DNA of 64,000 nucleotides from Crotophaga sulcirostris (Eukaryota > Chordata > Aves > Cuculiformes > Crotophagidae), in the NCBI GenBank assembly GCA_013397455.1, contig VYZB01000057.1, positions 2,778,646 to 2,842,645 on the forward strand. The letters run 5' to 3'. Position numbers and translations under genes: made by a program. The stretch's first letter is position 1. Each line of letters starts with the position of its first letter. Shown in pieces: positions 1 through 14,600 of this stretch. Under the pieces are notes generated by a model. The model saw nothing but the letters and a program-made list of their open reading frames with translations. It was not told the origin of the DNA and did not search any database.

Positions 1-49
1 TTTCAGTTACGCCTGTTGTGCTCCTCTCTTAGATGTGCAGAAATAGCTG

Positions 50-345
50 TTGGGAGGGTGCAAAAAAGTTGGAGCCAGGCCTTTTTTTGGTGGTGCTCAG
101 TGACAAGGCAAGAGTCAGAGGGCACAAATGGAAATACAGAAAATTCCATCTGAAAATAAGAAAGCACATTTTACTGTGAGGGTGAACATACACTGGAATA
201 GGTTGCCCAGAGAGGTACTTGCTTGATGATATTTAAAACCTGACTGGACACAGCCCTGAGGAACTTGCTCTAGCTGACCCAGCTTTAATTGGAGCCTGAA
301 CTACATGATCTTCAGAGGTCCCTTGCAACATCAGCCCTTCTGTGA
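50..345 (+). mobile_element. CR1 LINE 3' fragment (old, diverged)
   Basis: This is a truncated non-LTR retrotransposon remnant of the CR1 clade. Several stretches in order match what I know of the avian CR1 3' region: GGAGCCAGGC near 72, GGTGGTGCTCAGTGACAAGG near 90, ATTCCATCTGAAAATAAGAA near 144, TTTACTGTGAGGGTGA near 171, GGTTGCCCAGAGAGGT near 200, and ATGATCTTCAGAGGTCCCTT near 306. The order fixes the orientation as plus. The 5' boundary is uncertain because similarity fades before about position 50. The terminal octamer repeat is decayed to a short TTCTGTGAG-like end near 338. Substitutions are scattered throughout and no reading frame survives. The family match is from memory of the consensus, not a computed alignment. 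Confidence 0.88.
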
Positions 346-1134
346 GCTTAGAGGCCCAGTGTCCTGCTGTTGCTGCAGAACAAAAAGATAGCAGACACAG
401 TTTCTGTTCCTATTTTCTTAAAAGCATCTGCTGTTCCAAGAGTATGGGAGAAAAATTTCTCTTCATTTGCTGTTGTGTGATAAAATAAAAGTCAACTTGT
501 TCCAAGTTGACAGGTAATCTTTGAATGTACTTTCTGATACTTATTCTCTGAATAATGTGGGTTTTTTCTCTCCTTGTTTCCTCCCTGTAAGCAACATGAA
601 AAGAAAAGAACACTCGGGAAAACACAGGGAGTAGAGAATAAAGAATTACTGTTAATTGAATAGCAGACTACATGGCTTCTTTTCAATCTAAATAAAATTA
701 TTATGGCAGAGATCTCGGGCATTTTGATTGAAGAGTCATATTAATATGCAGTAATGACTTCATTACATGCATTTGAAGCTTCAAGTCTGAAAATGATTAG
801 TTTGCTCTTAGCTAGCAGAAGTAGTTTTAAATATTCTTTGTTTTACAGCATTGAAACATTGATCCACTTCCCTTGCACAGAAGAGGTGATTCTTTCCCAG
901 TAAAAACTTTTTGGATGCTATGATACCCTGCATTGTAATTTGGCATGGCAAAGCTTCTGGTTCTTTGATATGGCTTTTGTAGAAAGCTTTCGTTTTCTGT
1001 CCTAAACTTACTGCTTTGTATGGCACTATGTATTATAGTATCGATTTGTGAGAGGTCTCAAAAGTATTTCCTTCTCTGTGGTGTAAAGAAGAAACTTGGT
1101 CTTGTTAAAAACACGAGCAGACACACAAGTGGGA
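346..1134. other. Unique noncoding sequence
   Basis: I see no gene, repeat or structured element here. Short overlapping open frames on the minus strand (about 70-76 codons) have no recognisable motif. The sequence is AT-rich. Confidence 0.6.
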
Positions 1135-1215
1135 CAGACTGTGTTAACTGTTTCATGGGTTTCTGTGTGAACTTGGACAGATCACTTCACTTTACTGTTG
1201 ATTCCCAGGTTTTGG
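1135..1215 (+). repeat. MIR-type SINE remnant (core)
   Basis: The stretch from about 1163 to 1190 reads CTGTGTGAACTTGGACAG followed by ATCACTTCAC. This resembles the conserved MIR core, where a CTGTGTGACCTTGGGCAAG-like block precedes TCACTTCACCTC. MIR is an ancient tRNA-derived SINE present as decayed copies across amniotes. The flanks are too diverged to set ends, and the match is from memory, so a chance resemblance over about 30 bases cannot be excluded. Confidence 0.5.
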
Positions 1216-4200
1216 TGTAGGCTCATTAGGCAAGCCAACAAAGTTACAGTGAATATAGTCTTCTAAATCTGGAAGGCATCACTCGTACTTGCAGAATCTT
1301 GTGTTCTGAATTTGAAGTGATGCTTGTCTTTCTGCCCAACACAGCTCTGCTACAATACACTCCTTCTGCGCACAATCACTAATACAACCGTATAAAGGGC
1401 AGTGTTCATTAACTGTAACCTGTACACAAAGGATGAGTTTCATTGTTTTTAATAATAATATAGAAACCTTTCAATTTATTTCCAAAGTTCAAATAGCAGC
1501 AGTGGTGTGAAACAGCTTTGTCTTGAAGAAACATGTGGAGCATTGATATGGAAATGAGCACACCCTGTGCTTCAGTAAGTGCCAAAGTGGCAATGTTCAG
1601 TACTGCCGCACTTAAGTGAACTTTTGCATTGTGCTAAGTTGTGTTCAGCTAGCCAAAATTCTAGCAATGTTTCCTTCTCTGTTAGAGGCAGGCTTTGAAA
1701 CACTGCTATACTTGACATCCTTGCCTATAAAGTTGGATAGAATCACAGCATTACACTTCTTGTGATGTAGCAACACGTAGTTACTTACTTTTTGATGAAT
1801 GTTACACGATAATGTATTTCATTTATGGTAGAAATACCAGATAGCTTTGACTTTTGGCATTGAAGAAGAAAAAAAATTGTCCTTCAGAAGGACTCCATCT
1901 ATTGCTTTCTGTTTTTTTTTAACCTTTTAGTTTTTTCCTATTTCAGCTCCACCTTGTGAATTGCAATTCAAGAGTATGTTGCACGCTGACATGTTAATTT
2001 AGCATTAACATTTGCAGGCTATTCTAGGGCCGGAGGCTACTGTTTAGTGATTATTATTATTGCTATCTTGCAGAGCCCAGAAGTGTGCTAAACATTTCAG
2101 GATGCATAGAAAAACATCATTATTTTCTGGATGGATTTGTAAATTTATATTGCACAGGATGAGACAAGTGATGATAACAAATAATTCAGGCAGAAGTTAA
2201 GATAAGAGAGAACAAGTGTTATCACATGAGAATCAATCACTTACTCATTTTAGGCCTTGACATAGCATTTTTTATTATCATCCAGTATTTATTGTGATGG
2301 ATGATTACATGGACCAAAGACTCTTTTAGGAGAGATGAGCTCTAGTCGGAAAACCTCAGCTGATCTTCACTGAATGAGCATGGTAGGAAATCCCCAAATT
2401 GCAAAAAATGAGAAGCAAGTACAGTGCATAGCGTGTTCTGCACCGCTTGTCTTGTGATCCAGACACAGTCCCAGTGGCTGGAATGCCCATCTCTTCTTTC
2501 TGAAGTGCCCATGTCTTATTTCCAGGTGAATGTAAGAGTATGGGAGGGAAACAGAGAGTTGGATGGTCCCAACATGCTGGTAGGACACAGCCACATCTCA
2601 CAACCTGACCCAAGACTGCAGAAGAGCTCCTAGGTACCACAGCTTAGAGATAGAAATAGATACTTGAAATACTATTTCACCTAGAAACATGGATACAATC
2701 AATCACTAGCATATTGTAGCATTCCCATAAACTCCATAACTTTAAATGAAGATGAAAATGGGACAGTTGGATGAGTGAATAATGTCTTCTCTGTGCTGAG
2801 GAAGAAGCATTCTTTAGGATGCCATTTGAATGAATACATTGCTGTGGCTGGGTGTAATGGAAACATTGCAAGTGCAGGGTGAGATGGTTAAAACTGAAAG
2901 TGGTTGCAAGAAAGGTAAGCAAGTATCAGATGGAGTTTTGCTGTCAGAACTGTCATAGATATTTCTAAGGAGATACAGTATGCGATGGAACAAAGTCAAT
3001 ATTAAAATTGTCAGGTTTTAATAAGAAAGTGCTACTACTACTAAGTACACTGAATTCACAATTGCCACTGAAAATTGTTTTAATCTTCTAACAGAGATAC
3101 TGAAAAAAGAAAAGTAGTTGGAACATCTGAAATGTAATTTAGTAAGTGAGGTTTTGAAATATACATTTTACAATAAAAACTGTAACTATAAAACCATGTA
3201 ATACAATAAAAGGTAAAAAGTTTGCATTTCATCAGCATCCCATAATTGCCTTGCTTTGTATATAGAAAGATTTTAGCTCTTCCTCCTGTAAAACTATTAT
3301 AGTTAGTATTAAAGACTTCATCAATAGTCTTTTTTGGGAGAAGAAATATGTGTTTGAGGTGGATTCAAGGTATTACTTTTCCTATGTTTGTGCTTCTATA
3401 TGGCTTTGCTGGGAACGAAACAAGACACAAAAAGGGAGAGAACAGCAAAAGCTAACATCCAGTTTTTATTGTTGGTGCTGATTCTTAGTGTCCAACTTAA
3501 TGAGTTGGAATGACAGGCACACTATGTCATCATAGCATCCATCCCAAGACCCAGCAAACCTGCGCTAGCTACCTTTCAGGTCAGGGATTGACAATGAAAT
3601 GAAAAGAGGTTCTGCCTTGGTTAGCTAAACGTATTTCTTGCACACCAAAGAGGAAAAGAGAAGTAGGGAAGAGCAAAAATAAACCAGAGCAAGAAAAAGA
3701 GAGGAAATGTTACATGTAGAACCCAAAACTTGTTTTGTATGATGTTACAGATTTATTAAGAGACCAGTAAACAATTATGTGACAAAGGCAGCTGGATTTG
3801 TCTTACTCTCTACAGTGTAGAATACAGGATTTTACACCACGAAGCTCAGTGTATGAATTCTCCTTCCTTGGTATTAAATGAAGTTTCTTTGGTGTCAAAT
3901 GAATTGTGTGCTGTAATTTGAATGGTAGCAGTCTGACTTTTGTGCAAGAGAGATGGTTGGGAAGAAGCGTAAATAATACTTCACCATTTATTTCTGACAT
4001 GTAGATGATGCGGCGCATTAGATGAAGATATTTCTGTCCTTTGATATCCTGTATTCTTACGACAAATTATTGTATGTCAAAGAAATGAGCTCTGAGTCAA
4101 AATGATAGTAAAAGTGATGAGCTAGAAAATAATGTAAAGAGCTGGTACCTATGAAATTACTGCAAATGTCTGAAGAAATGGGGTAAAGGAAATTGCTCAC

Positions 4201-5439
4201 AAAGTTGTTGAAATGACTTAAGCTGCTGTCTAAAAATAAATAATCTGGGATATGACTATTAAAGATGAAATGTGGTTAAAAGCTGAAGTTTTTGAAGCAC
4301 TGTTTCTGATACTGCATTAAAAACCATCTTTCCTGAGCCTCCTTCCCTGATTAAAGTTTCAGAAAGATTGTAGTGGGGGCAAATCGAGGGCAGAAGGATT
4401 GCTAGTGTCATTGTTCTGGTTTGAGCTAAAGCAGAACCTATTCTCTAACTTTTTAGCTAAGCCTCTTCTAAGTAACTTCATTTTCTGAAAGTTAACAACA
4501 TGTTTTTCAGACAATCATAGAGAGTCTTTCTTACCAAAGTCATTAGTTCTTTTCAGCAATGTCAATAGCGGATTGAAGTCATTATTGCCAGAAGACTCTT
4601 CAGTGGTCTAAGTGAAATAAGAATTGATTGTTTCATTCTCATTCTTGTTAGATATTTACATCACAAAAAAAGATTGCTAGGATCAATACCACCCAGCTGA
4701 TACCAGAGGCTAAGCAATGGTTGGGGATTCATTGCAGAGAGAAAATTGTAGTCAACATGACAGATGATCCTTTTAGGAAAGGGTTAAGGAAGTGATGTAG
4801 AGTGCTAGGGAAATTAGTCCTTTTTGCTGACTAGGCTCTTCTGTGATCTAGTCTAGCCTCACTTCAGTGGAGTGTCTTTCCATATCCGCTTAGGGACAAG
4901 GCTTCTTCTTGCCTATGTTTAGCCACCTAAATTTATGTTCGAGGTGGTTGTCTAGGATCCTTCATAGCTTGTACAGAGGCAAAAGCATTTTCAGAGGACT
5001 TCAGTTTCTCTGAGAGAACTGTTTTGGATCACTTTGTACTACTTGTCCACGTAGTACTGTTCAGAAATGTTGAACTCCAGGTCATCCCCTCCTGAAGAAA
5101 CAGCTGGGTCTTGGTTTTATTCATATACCCAGAGAAGAAATTAATGTAAAAACTCTTAAGTAAAAGGACATGTGGGTTAACTTTTCCTTGATTGGGTACA
5201 AAATTAAGAACAGAGATGAGAAGGACAAAATGTTATGTATTCTGGGAAGCTCTTCTTATGAAAAAAGCAAAGGAGGAAAATGTAATGTTTAATGGGTATT
5301 AAATATTCACACTGAAAATGTTAGTGATGAAACTTACTCTGAAGACAGAAAGCAGCATTTCCCATTACTTGGCGCACATGTTTTCCACAAATTCCTACAG
5401 TGTAATCTTGTCTTTGATAGCTCTTCTTTCTGGCGCCAT
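1216..5439. other. Unique noncoding sequence with one small hairpin
   Basis: No gene is visible. At 1991-2011 an 8-bp perfect inverted repeat (ATGTTAAT, 5-base spacer, ATTAACAT) could form a weak hairpin. A short TTATTATTATT run sits at about 2050, followed by GTGCTAAACATTTCA. It is faintly like the 3' end of ancient SINE/L2-type repeats but too short to call. The block 4830-5100 has a slightly higher GC content and the look of an old diverged repeat, but I cannot assign a family. Open frames of 61-94 codons are scattered on both strands and overlap each other, as expected by chance. Confidence 0.55.
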
Positions 5440-5605
5440 AAATTCATTACTTGGCTCTCTATTTCAGTTTCCTAGCCAATAAAATGGAGATAATGGTACT
5501 TTCTGTCTCTCTTGAAAAATGTTGCTTTAGATATGAGTGTTGAATTACAGGTGACCAAGGGTAGATATGTGCTGTATGTGCTCAAAGGCCTGGAGTAGCA
5601 CCAAG
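5440..5605 (+). repeat. MIR-type SINE remnant
   Basis: From about 5464 the sequence reads CAGTTTCCTAGCCAATAAAA and then TGGAGATAATGGTACTTT. This matches the characteristic MIR block, CAGTTTCCTCATCTGTAAAA followed by TGGGGATAATAATA. Further on, GTGCTCAAAGGCCTGGAGTA at about 5578 is compatible with the MIR 3' region but is weaker. The orientation is plus. The 5' half of the element is not recognisable. The family call is from memory of the consensus. Confidence 0.55.
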
Positions 5606-8600
5606 GTACTTTGAAATGAATGATGTAGACTTAAATATGTAACTATCACATTTCTATCAGCAAACAGTTATAAGCTGTACATACATTTTTCAGGTGCAAC
5701 TTTTGAGCTCTCCCTTGTGTTTCCTTTTGGTCATGGCCTTAAATATTTTTATTTCTTTTTCCAGGGGAAAAATACAAAGCAGAAGGGTTTCCCTAAGCTA
5801 TGCTCTTGGTGATATATGTGAATGTTATGGAAAATTGGAAAACAAATTATTGCCATGTCTTATTAAAGATCCATGTGTCTGGACCAGATGTTTGCTCTAC
5901 AGCCAGCTCTGCTAATGAGGAAAAGGGTAACTAACCATAACATGATTAATTTCTGGGTGAAGGTCCATCTTTGCATCTAACCCTAGCAAGTGTGTGTATA
6001 AAACAGAGTGTTTTCTATACTGCAGAGAATATTATATAGCCTGTCCACTACCAGGACTTAAGAAAGGAAATATGTTGGGAAACACCAACAGCTCGGCACT
6101 TTTTCTCTAGAAAAAAAAGGCCCTAACATTATTAAAAGTACCTATACAAGTGGCAAGTGAGTTTTTTTGATCGTACTATACTGCCTCTCTTGTCTTGAAT
6201 TGTGAATTGCGATAACTTAGATAAATGTGCTGAAAGACTGTTCTCACTTTTGCTTTCAGAAGTACCTCTTTATATTTTTCAGTAAGGTACTGTTTTGTAA
6301 GCTACAACATCAGTCTCATTGTGTGAATCTCTACAAATATCTCAGCAGCCTCTTTAGGAGTAATACAATGTGGGTGCCATTGCCCTCTGCTTTCCAACAG
6401 TGAAAGAATAATGCTGTCATAAAGCTATGCCAAATTAGAAGACTAGCCTTTTTTGAGCTGACACCCTATTGTTATGTACAATTTTAGTCAGTATGCTGAA
6501 AGAAAAGGATGAAGCATCTCAGCTTTCTGGGTGGTCTAAAAAATCCATTGTCCTCCCTCAGATTTTCCATAAATGTACTTGAGCTTTCCTTTAAGTCTCA
6601 TGTCTGAATTAGAGAATCCCCATAAAAGAAAAAGATTTAAGCAACCTCTGTATGCAACTTTTAAAAGTTAGAAATAGGAATAATAAAATGTCAGTGTATC
6701 CCCAAAAGATAATTTAGTGGTAGGTACTGAATAGAGCATGCTGTGAAATTTGCTGATGAATCCTGCGAGATTTACTTAGACACAGGATCAACCACACTGA
6801 GAGCAGAGCAATAACTCAAACTCTTCTCCTGGGTGACAAAATTGCTGTCTTCCAGTGGCTGAGTTAGTGCTGAAAGGTGCAACAAACTAGCTCATATATT
6901 TTTGACAGGAATTCTTTAATAAAAGGCAATAAATTTAAAGCACCCAGCTGTTCTATAAAGGCATCATAAAAAAGGGACAGTATGTAATAAATTACTCATA
7001 ATTTATTTTAAGAAAAGCTTTCTAATGAAAGCTTAGGACTAAATGGATCTAATCACACTGGGAAAATCTGGCTATTTTTCAAGGCACTTAGATTCTGTTC
7101 ATAGCTATTCTATTTTAACACTTCCTTGATTTCTATCTCATCTACAGTATGTCTGCTGTTCTTCAAAATCACTTTTTCCTTAAAGAGTGGAGACGACATA
7201 TCCTGTTATGAACTATAACTTTATGTAGGCAAGCAGAATTGGAATTGTGAATAACTAGTCCCACTTACAGAGCAAACTTTTTGCAACAAAAACCATGTGG
7301 ATACATTAGTTGTCAGCGTGTACATTTGCTCTCATTAAGTCTTTAATCACTTTGTATTTTCCTAGCTTAGTGTTGTTTTCTGTTTAACAGGAAAAGTTTT
7401 GAGTTTGGGTTTTTTTTCCCCATCAGTCTCATTCTAAATTTGTCCCCATTTAATTGCATATGCTGTCTGCTTGCTTGAGGATTTAATTCTGCATTCTCTA
7501 TCATATTTGCTGTGCTTCCAATTAAGTATTGTCTGAAAATTTGGCCATTTCCCAAGACATTTAAACAATTCATGTTTTTCTTTTTGCCTACTTTTTTGGT
7601 TTTTTTTAAACCCCCTAAAAATGAAAGCAAGCCAGAATTAACCTGACCTTTAGATAGGTTAACATCCCAGAAAGGGAAGAGGCCTTGTTAATTAAATGAA
7701 GCCGTTAGTTCTTGCAAAACTCTCTTCTGTTCCTATTTAACTTATTTGATTATGTTTGAGTCCATTCAATTATTTCTACTAGAGAATATAAAAAATACAT
7801 AGTTTAAAGCAGAGTAAAGACACTGATACCTATAATATTGCATATAATACAATCTAATATCCTGTATTTTTCCCTCCATGCAAATAGAGGAAACTTCCAA
7901 GGACAGTGACCATACATGGAAATTGACTGTTTTCCGCTGTAATAATTTTAAAACATTTCTTTAGATACTCTGGTTTTTGTGGTCTGCAGTCTGAAAAGAA
8001 GACTTCTACCCTCAGAAACTCTCAGCATTGAATTGAGATATCAGTGCTGCTTAGCACTGATAAAATAACACCCTGTCAAATATTTGATGGTGGAGGGATG
8101 GTGAGCTGCTCACTTGGATGACTGACCAAGTCACAGTCTCAAGATTTCAAGGTAGAGGTAACAATATTGCTTTTGTTAATGCTTTCTCTCACCTCAAGGC
8201 ACTGATAAGTCGAGTGAGGTGAGGTCAGTCTTTTATAGGAGAGAAGCTTACCTGAAGATACTTTTACATTTCTACCTTATACTTGGTTCATGATCAACTC
8301 TTTTACCTTTATCTAAATAAATATTCATAGAAAAATATTTAATTTCCTTCAGAGTCAATCTTCTCAGGTGATGCAGAGTTTTGAGCTATGGTTTTTGGAT
8401 CCTGCTCATGTCTCAATATTTGTGATAGACCGATATGACTTTTTATAAAATTTCTAATAGAAAGAATTAGGAAAGGTCTTATCATCTCAGGGATGTCCAC
8501 TGGTCATCTAAGGGCTGCAGTGGCCACTGCTGCTGTTGCAGGGCATTTTATATCCCCCCTTTCCTGTACAGGGATCTGTGATTGGCCATTTGAACCTCTG

Positions 8601-11600
8601 ACAGAGAAGCAGAGCATTGACTGTTGTATTGCTTTTACTCCTGATGATATTTGGTCATACACGTGCATTCAGTCACTCACTGTCTTCTGTGGAAGCGACC
8701 ACCACTTGTGTCTCCATCAGTCACACCGTGCATCTTGCAAATGACTTCACAGGATACATAGACAAATGTGTGGGATGGGCCTGGTTTTTATTTAACATTC
8801 GTATTTGCACCCATTTCAAGGTCCTTTTATGCTGCCAGACCAGTGTAAACCGGCAGTAGTGATTTGTACCTGAGTATTAAGCCCTATTTAAACAGGATGG
8901 GCTCAATTCTGTCACCCTGACTAAATTTCACCAAATACCTTACTGTACAAGTACTACTAGATTCAATGGATCTGTTTATGTGACAAAGTGCCATTTATGT
9001 GAGAAATGGCAGCAAAATCGGGCTGCTTGCACTTAAGCCCAGTGGGAAACAGGATATTAACTGACTCTGCTACAGAAGAGCTGTGAAGAATTATTTGACA
9101 CGGGAAAGGAAAGAACAGGTCAGCAGCATAACACACCTTGAAGAATACAAGTGGTGATTATATGTCATTATTTGTCAGCATTCCTCTTCTGTAATCTAGA
9201 GTGGTGTTGGCAAAGTTAGCTGCGGATCTTGGGAGTGACTAATGGGATGTTGGCAAACCTGAGTGACTTAAGTGATGTGAACAGAGCATGATCTACCTTT
9301 ATCAGCAGCAGGCAAACAGAAGGCAATTTAGTCAAAATTCCTTCTGTTGTATTTTCAAGGATGTTCTCTGTAGAAGAAAACATTGCTTTGAAATATATTT
9401 GTTTTGAAGCACTTATTCACAGTGCTCATTACCTTGGAGAGCTCAAGAATAAAGGTTTGAGTTGAATCTCTGTACATAACAGACTATTCTTACGAACTAC
9501 ATTTTCCCAGCATGCATAATTCTAAGTATTGAATGATGGCAATTACTAAGGGCATTTGAAGAGTGGGACATTGAGGAGCGTTGTCATATTATATTAGATA
9601 TGGGTAATAGCTGCTGACTTTGGAACAGTGATTTGAAAATCAGACCACTTCAGAAGCTCAATTTGGAAGCTGGGAGAGTCATGCAAGGTGACAGATTGGT
9701 ACTGATGTAGGAAATGTCTTAGAGGCAGATAACTGCTGTCTTATGCATAAGTAGTCAGGGTCCAAATATTTTTTCTATGCAAATCAATGTCAAAATTCAG
9801 GTTAACCTGATTAGGATTGTCTCCTTGCAGAGAAGGATTGTCTGCGGCTGTATCACAGAAGAGTTATAATTATATTTTAGATGGAGCAAAGTTATTAATT
9901 CCATCAGTTGCATAATATGTTGAATCTAGTGGTCCCAAGGAAAGTTTTTAGTAGCAGTTATTTTTTGTATAGAACAATTTTTATTCAGAGAAACAAATGA
10001 GGAAGGTGCTTTTCCGTGAATTTAGGAAGACGTTTTGAATTGGTATGCGTGGTATGCATTTGTGCTGATCCTGCAGTGTGCATTTCTCATAGCCATTTTC
10101 CTAATGCACTTTACATTTGGTGAGAGCACATTGAACATTCCAGCAGACTGCTTGCTTGTCTTTGGTAGTTTGCCTGAAACAGTGTGATCTCCATAGCTAA
10201 TGATGCTTAAGTTTTTTTCTTGCATCTCATCCCTCATCTGCATGAGGTCACCTTTCCCATTTTTTGAGAGACTCCTGCAAAAGAAGGGTGTTCAGGAGAC
10301 ACTGGCGGAGACCTGCAGTATGTCTCAGGGAGGAAGGAAGATTCCTTCTAATCTGTGCTATAAGCAATAAAATTTGGCCAGGCAAATCATTCTTCTTCTC
10401 TGGTAAAGTTCAAATAAACCATAAGGGAGATATTATAGATTTATCCAGGATGTAAAAAGCCTCATGTTCCCATTCATTCACAAGGCAACGATAAAGAATT
10501 TGCCTTGCATATTTATTGTGGATGTCAGAAGTAATGCTTTCTGTCATTGCTTAAATAGATTTTCTGGTGAACCCCTCACATACATGTGTATTGTACCAGG
10601 AAGAGTTCTTTTGCTATCATCTAATCTGTATTATGGAATGGAATGGAATTAACTCTGTTCACAAAGAACTGTTTTTAACATCTGAGTATCTAGATTAGGA
10701 GTGTTGCCATTCTAAACAGAATTTCCATATAGAAAAAAATTATAAATGTGGAATTATTTTGGACTATGTAGTGGTTTACTGAATGCAATGAAGTATATCA
10801 GCCTCAAAATTTTCATAAGATGTGGCTAGTTAGGAAGAAGTATGCATTGCAGTGAGACTGGTTTAGTAGGATGTTTTGCTCAAATACAGGAACATTCAAT
10901 GCTCTTGGCAAATATATAATTTCAAAGTTACTTCCCCAATCTGTCGGATACCACATTCCCCCCTCTGAACAGTGATGGTCCTATTTCTAAAATATATCTC
11001 ATGTTATCACCAGTGTTAATTTTTAGCTGATAAATCTGTACATTAATGCAAATATTCAGACACTGAAAATGGTATAAGTGCTTTTCTGTATGTGCTCTTT
11101 CAAAGTAATTTCTTTGCTCCTTTGTTCCAGTGCTACTTCTTGCTTTTGTGAAACCTAATTTTCTTTAAGTGGTCTGACAGAAAAATAAATGTGCTGCAGC
11201 TTAGATTATTGCTCACATTATTTTAGGATTAAAAATTGGATTGTTGTGCTGTAGTGAATTACTGGGTATTTACAGCGATATGCATCCTTGATTGTCAGGG
11301 TGAGAAGAATCTTTTTTAAGAATAAAAAAGGAAGGAAAAGCATAAAAAAGAACAAATTTTGAATAAATGAATTCTTGTTACATCTTGGATATAGCCCCGT
11401 TCTCTAAGTAGTAAGGCTCATGCTGATTGTAAGTACAGAAAAGCTGTGTAATTTTTGATGCTTAAAGTATAGTTTGGTTTTGTGTCTTTTGATAGTTCTG
11501 GCCCCTGTTTCTTCTTAACTGTTGTTTTACATTTCAAGCAAAGCATAGTACAAGTATACCTAAAATTCAGAAATAAAAAATAGAGCATAATATGCACAGA

Positions 11601-14600
11601 GTCTGAATCCATTATGTGATGTAGGTGTTGCTTATGGCAAGAGTGATTGCATTATTACCTGACCTAGACTACTTTTTCTATAATTCCTGTATTCATTTTC
11701 ATAAGCTTTCTGTTTTAAGTATTCTTCTAAAAGGGATTTTAGGGAGAAAATGGTGTGGGGAATGTTTTCTTTTTACATCAAACACTCTGGCTTCACTGCT
11801 GGGATGTGCTACTGGTATCTCTGTCTTTCTTTCTTGATTACTTTGGGGAAGAGAAGCTAAATTGCAGTAAATCTTAGTGCATGCTAACAATTATATATTT
11901 AATTATGTCTGCTCCCTGCTAGATAAGAACTTTAACATTCCCAGGTATGCAATCTAAAATTATCATTTATAGCAGATTTTTTTTCCATAAGTAAATGCAG
12001 TAGAAGTACAATGAAGCTTCCTTTCTGGAAGCAGGATGATTTTTTCTACCGTTCAAGAAACTTCAGTACAATAAGAAACTCTTGAATTTAGTGCATTTGC
12101 ATGTACTTGGAAAAAGTCTACTTTTAAATAGGACAGTACTGTATCATTTTAAAGCACTGAAGGGTAAGTAATATAAAATCAACCAAGAGGATAATCTCTG
12201 ACATTTACAAACATTTATAATAGCATTAGTTCCAAGTAAGTTAGCTGAGGCAATTTGAACCTGTAGACCTGAACAAATAAATAAGCATGGCTTGCCTTCA
12301 GCTATTTCAGGAATGTACCAGTGTTGCTGTGGAGCTTTGTGCATCCAAATAACCAAAGAGATCCACCAGATTTCTCTGGGGCTTCCTTCAGTCAAGACAT
12401 AGTCAGCTTTGCTAGAAAATATTCACAAACAGGTAACAACACTGTGTTGCAGAAATTTCTGGGCTTTCAGGAATTTGTGATGCAGAGTTTGAGTTGATTT
12501 GAAAATAATGGGCTTACAAAAAACTTGGTGACAGGGCTTAAAGGTGAAATTAGTTTTGATGAAATGCTCCTGACTGGTAGGTGTGGCAATTGCTTCCCTT
12601 GTTTACCTGGGGAATTAATTCATTCTTTAGGCAGCCGTTTACAGCAGTTAGGCCTGTGCTAGCAACACAATCAGAGCTTGTGCTGGATCTCAAACTCGCC
12701 TGTCCAAACTTTCTGAACCCAAGTCAATGCCAAAGCAGCTCTCTGCAAGCCCTGAAGGGTGCAGGAGAATAAGTAAGCCTGTACACATTTTTAGTGTGAA
12801 CAAAGTGTGTGCTTAGTCAAGAAAGCTGAGCTGAGCATAGGTGTGCCTGCTCTGGCTTAGCCTCTGTCCCCTGCCATAAGTGCCACTTACCCAGCTGCTA
12901 CCTGCCTTCAGAGGAAATCTTACTTGTTAAAGTTACCATCCAAGTTATTCCTCGGAGAAAGATAGGAAGAAGAGGTGTCTGAGTCAGCAGGCTTAGGGCC
13001 AAGGAAATTTGGAGACAATTAAGCAGACATCGCAGTAATTCCTGCTCAGACTCAGGAGTGTGCAGAGTGGGGCTGACCGGTGGCAGAGACCTTTGTTAAA
13101 ACAGTATTCATCAGGGTCTCAGGTCCCTGCACCAGCAGTGCTCTGGCCTTCCAGTCTCAGCTCCAGCAACTTTAAATATTTGCCCTGTGAACCATTTAAG
13201 ACAATTAACGTGATGTGACATTCAAAACTAAAAGCTTGATTTGAAAGTAGGAAATTTACAGAAGCACAACTGAGAGTTAAATTTGGCTTGTGAAGCCTTT
13301 ATTTCTGATGCTAATGTTTAAGATGGAAGCAACCCAGCTTGAGTTCCAATTCCACAGAGGATTTGTAAACCTAAAATGCAGAAGAAAAAGTCCTTTTACT
13401 GGTATATTGAGATATTTAACATGCAGATCTATGAGAGAAGACAAAAATGCAATTTTCGCAATGCTTTGATTGCAGCTTTTTAGGGGAAAACCACATTTAA
13501 AAACTGGAAATGGTGCTAAATGCCAATTGTAAGATGCATCCACTAGTGCTGATTTCCTGCTACCATCTGTTCCCTGACAAAAAGGCAGCCTTTCAGTTTC
13601 TGGGTCAGAAACAAGGCCCTGGTAGTAACTTTGTATTTCTTGAAGGATTTCATGTGTTTTAAACCAATTCACTCCTGTGGTGCTGTGCAGTGGGAGGTCA
13701 TCTGAAATGTTTAAGATAACCCAGGACAATTCAAATCACAGAGGTTTAGAAAGGGTCTGTTAGTTTTAAGCAATAGCACAGTTTGGCCAAGGACTTTGTG
13801 TAGATTGATTCCTCAAAGTTGAGTGCACATCTAAGACCTGGAGGCTTGCTGCTAACAGTTTTATGTTTTTCAAGACTCGTTACCAAAGTTCCTAACTGGG
13901 TGACACTTCCTAGTTTATACTAAACTTTGTAATGGTGAAACTTATGGATAGGATGATCATGCTGTAATATCTTAACTGCAACTACAGCCTCATGGAATAT
14001 AAACCTATTGTCCTATTCTCTTTACTATTGTTCTAATGAACGCTGATTTTGTGGTTCTCCCCACCCCCAAAGGTATGACAGAAGTAATCTTCTGAGTTAA
14101 CAACATATTATATTTTCCATAATTGTTAAAAAATTGAGCTTTTGAAAGTACCCCAAATCGCTGACCACTGCTAAAAATTGAGAGGGCTAGGAATATAGGA
14201 AAACCGTAGGGGACACAAGGTGGTCCTACTCACCAGTCTATTGATGGTGTTACCACACACCTTTTACACAAGAGCCAAGGAGCACCCAGGGTGAAATCTG
14301 ACATTACAGCTCCTGCTCCTTGGGAGTGGCATGTGCTTTGTATGACTGGATCATCAGATAAGCACAAATGTGCTTTCCAGAAAATGCACTTCAGTGACCC
14401 CTGTTCACTTCTGTATGATGTGTGGACATCTAGGAAATCCCACTGCCTGGCTCCAGGGCTCACCCTTCCTGGGACTGTGTCCTACAAGCTGGTCGACTGC
14501 CCTGACACAGGTTGGCTGGGCTGTCTTTCCTCTCATGTCAGTGGTAGTAAATCACTTGTAACTTATTGAGGGGCAGAAGTGAGGTCCTCATGCTTGTCTG

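Noticed and set aside
2041..2115. TTATTATTATT followed by GTGCTAAACATTTCA, resembling an ancient SINE/L2 3' end
   Set aside because: The match is short and diffuse and could not be extended on either side, so I did not call a repeat.
4830..5100. Block with the appearance of an old interspersed repeat
   Set aside because: I could not match it to a named family from memory. A genome self-comparison would be needed to decide.
13277..13729. 150-codon open frame, minus strand
   Set aside because: The composition is like translated AT-rich noncoding DNA, with no motif and no supporting context.
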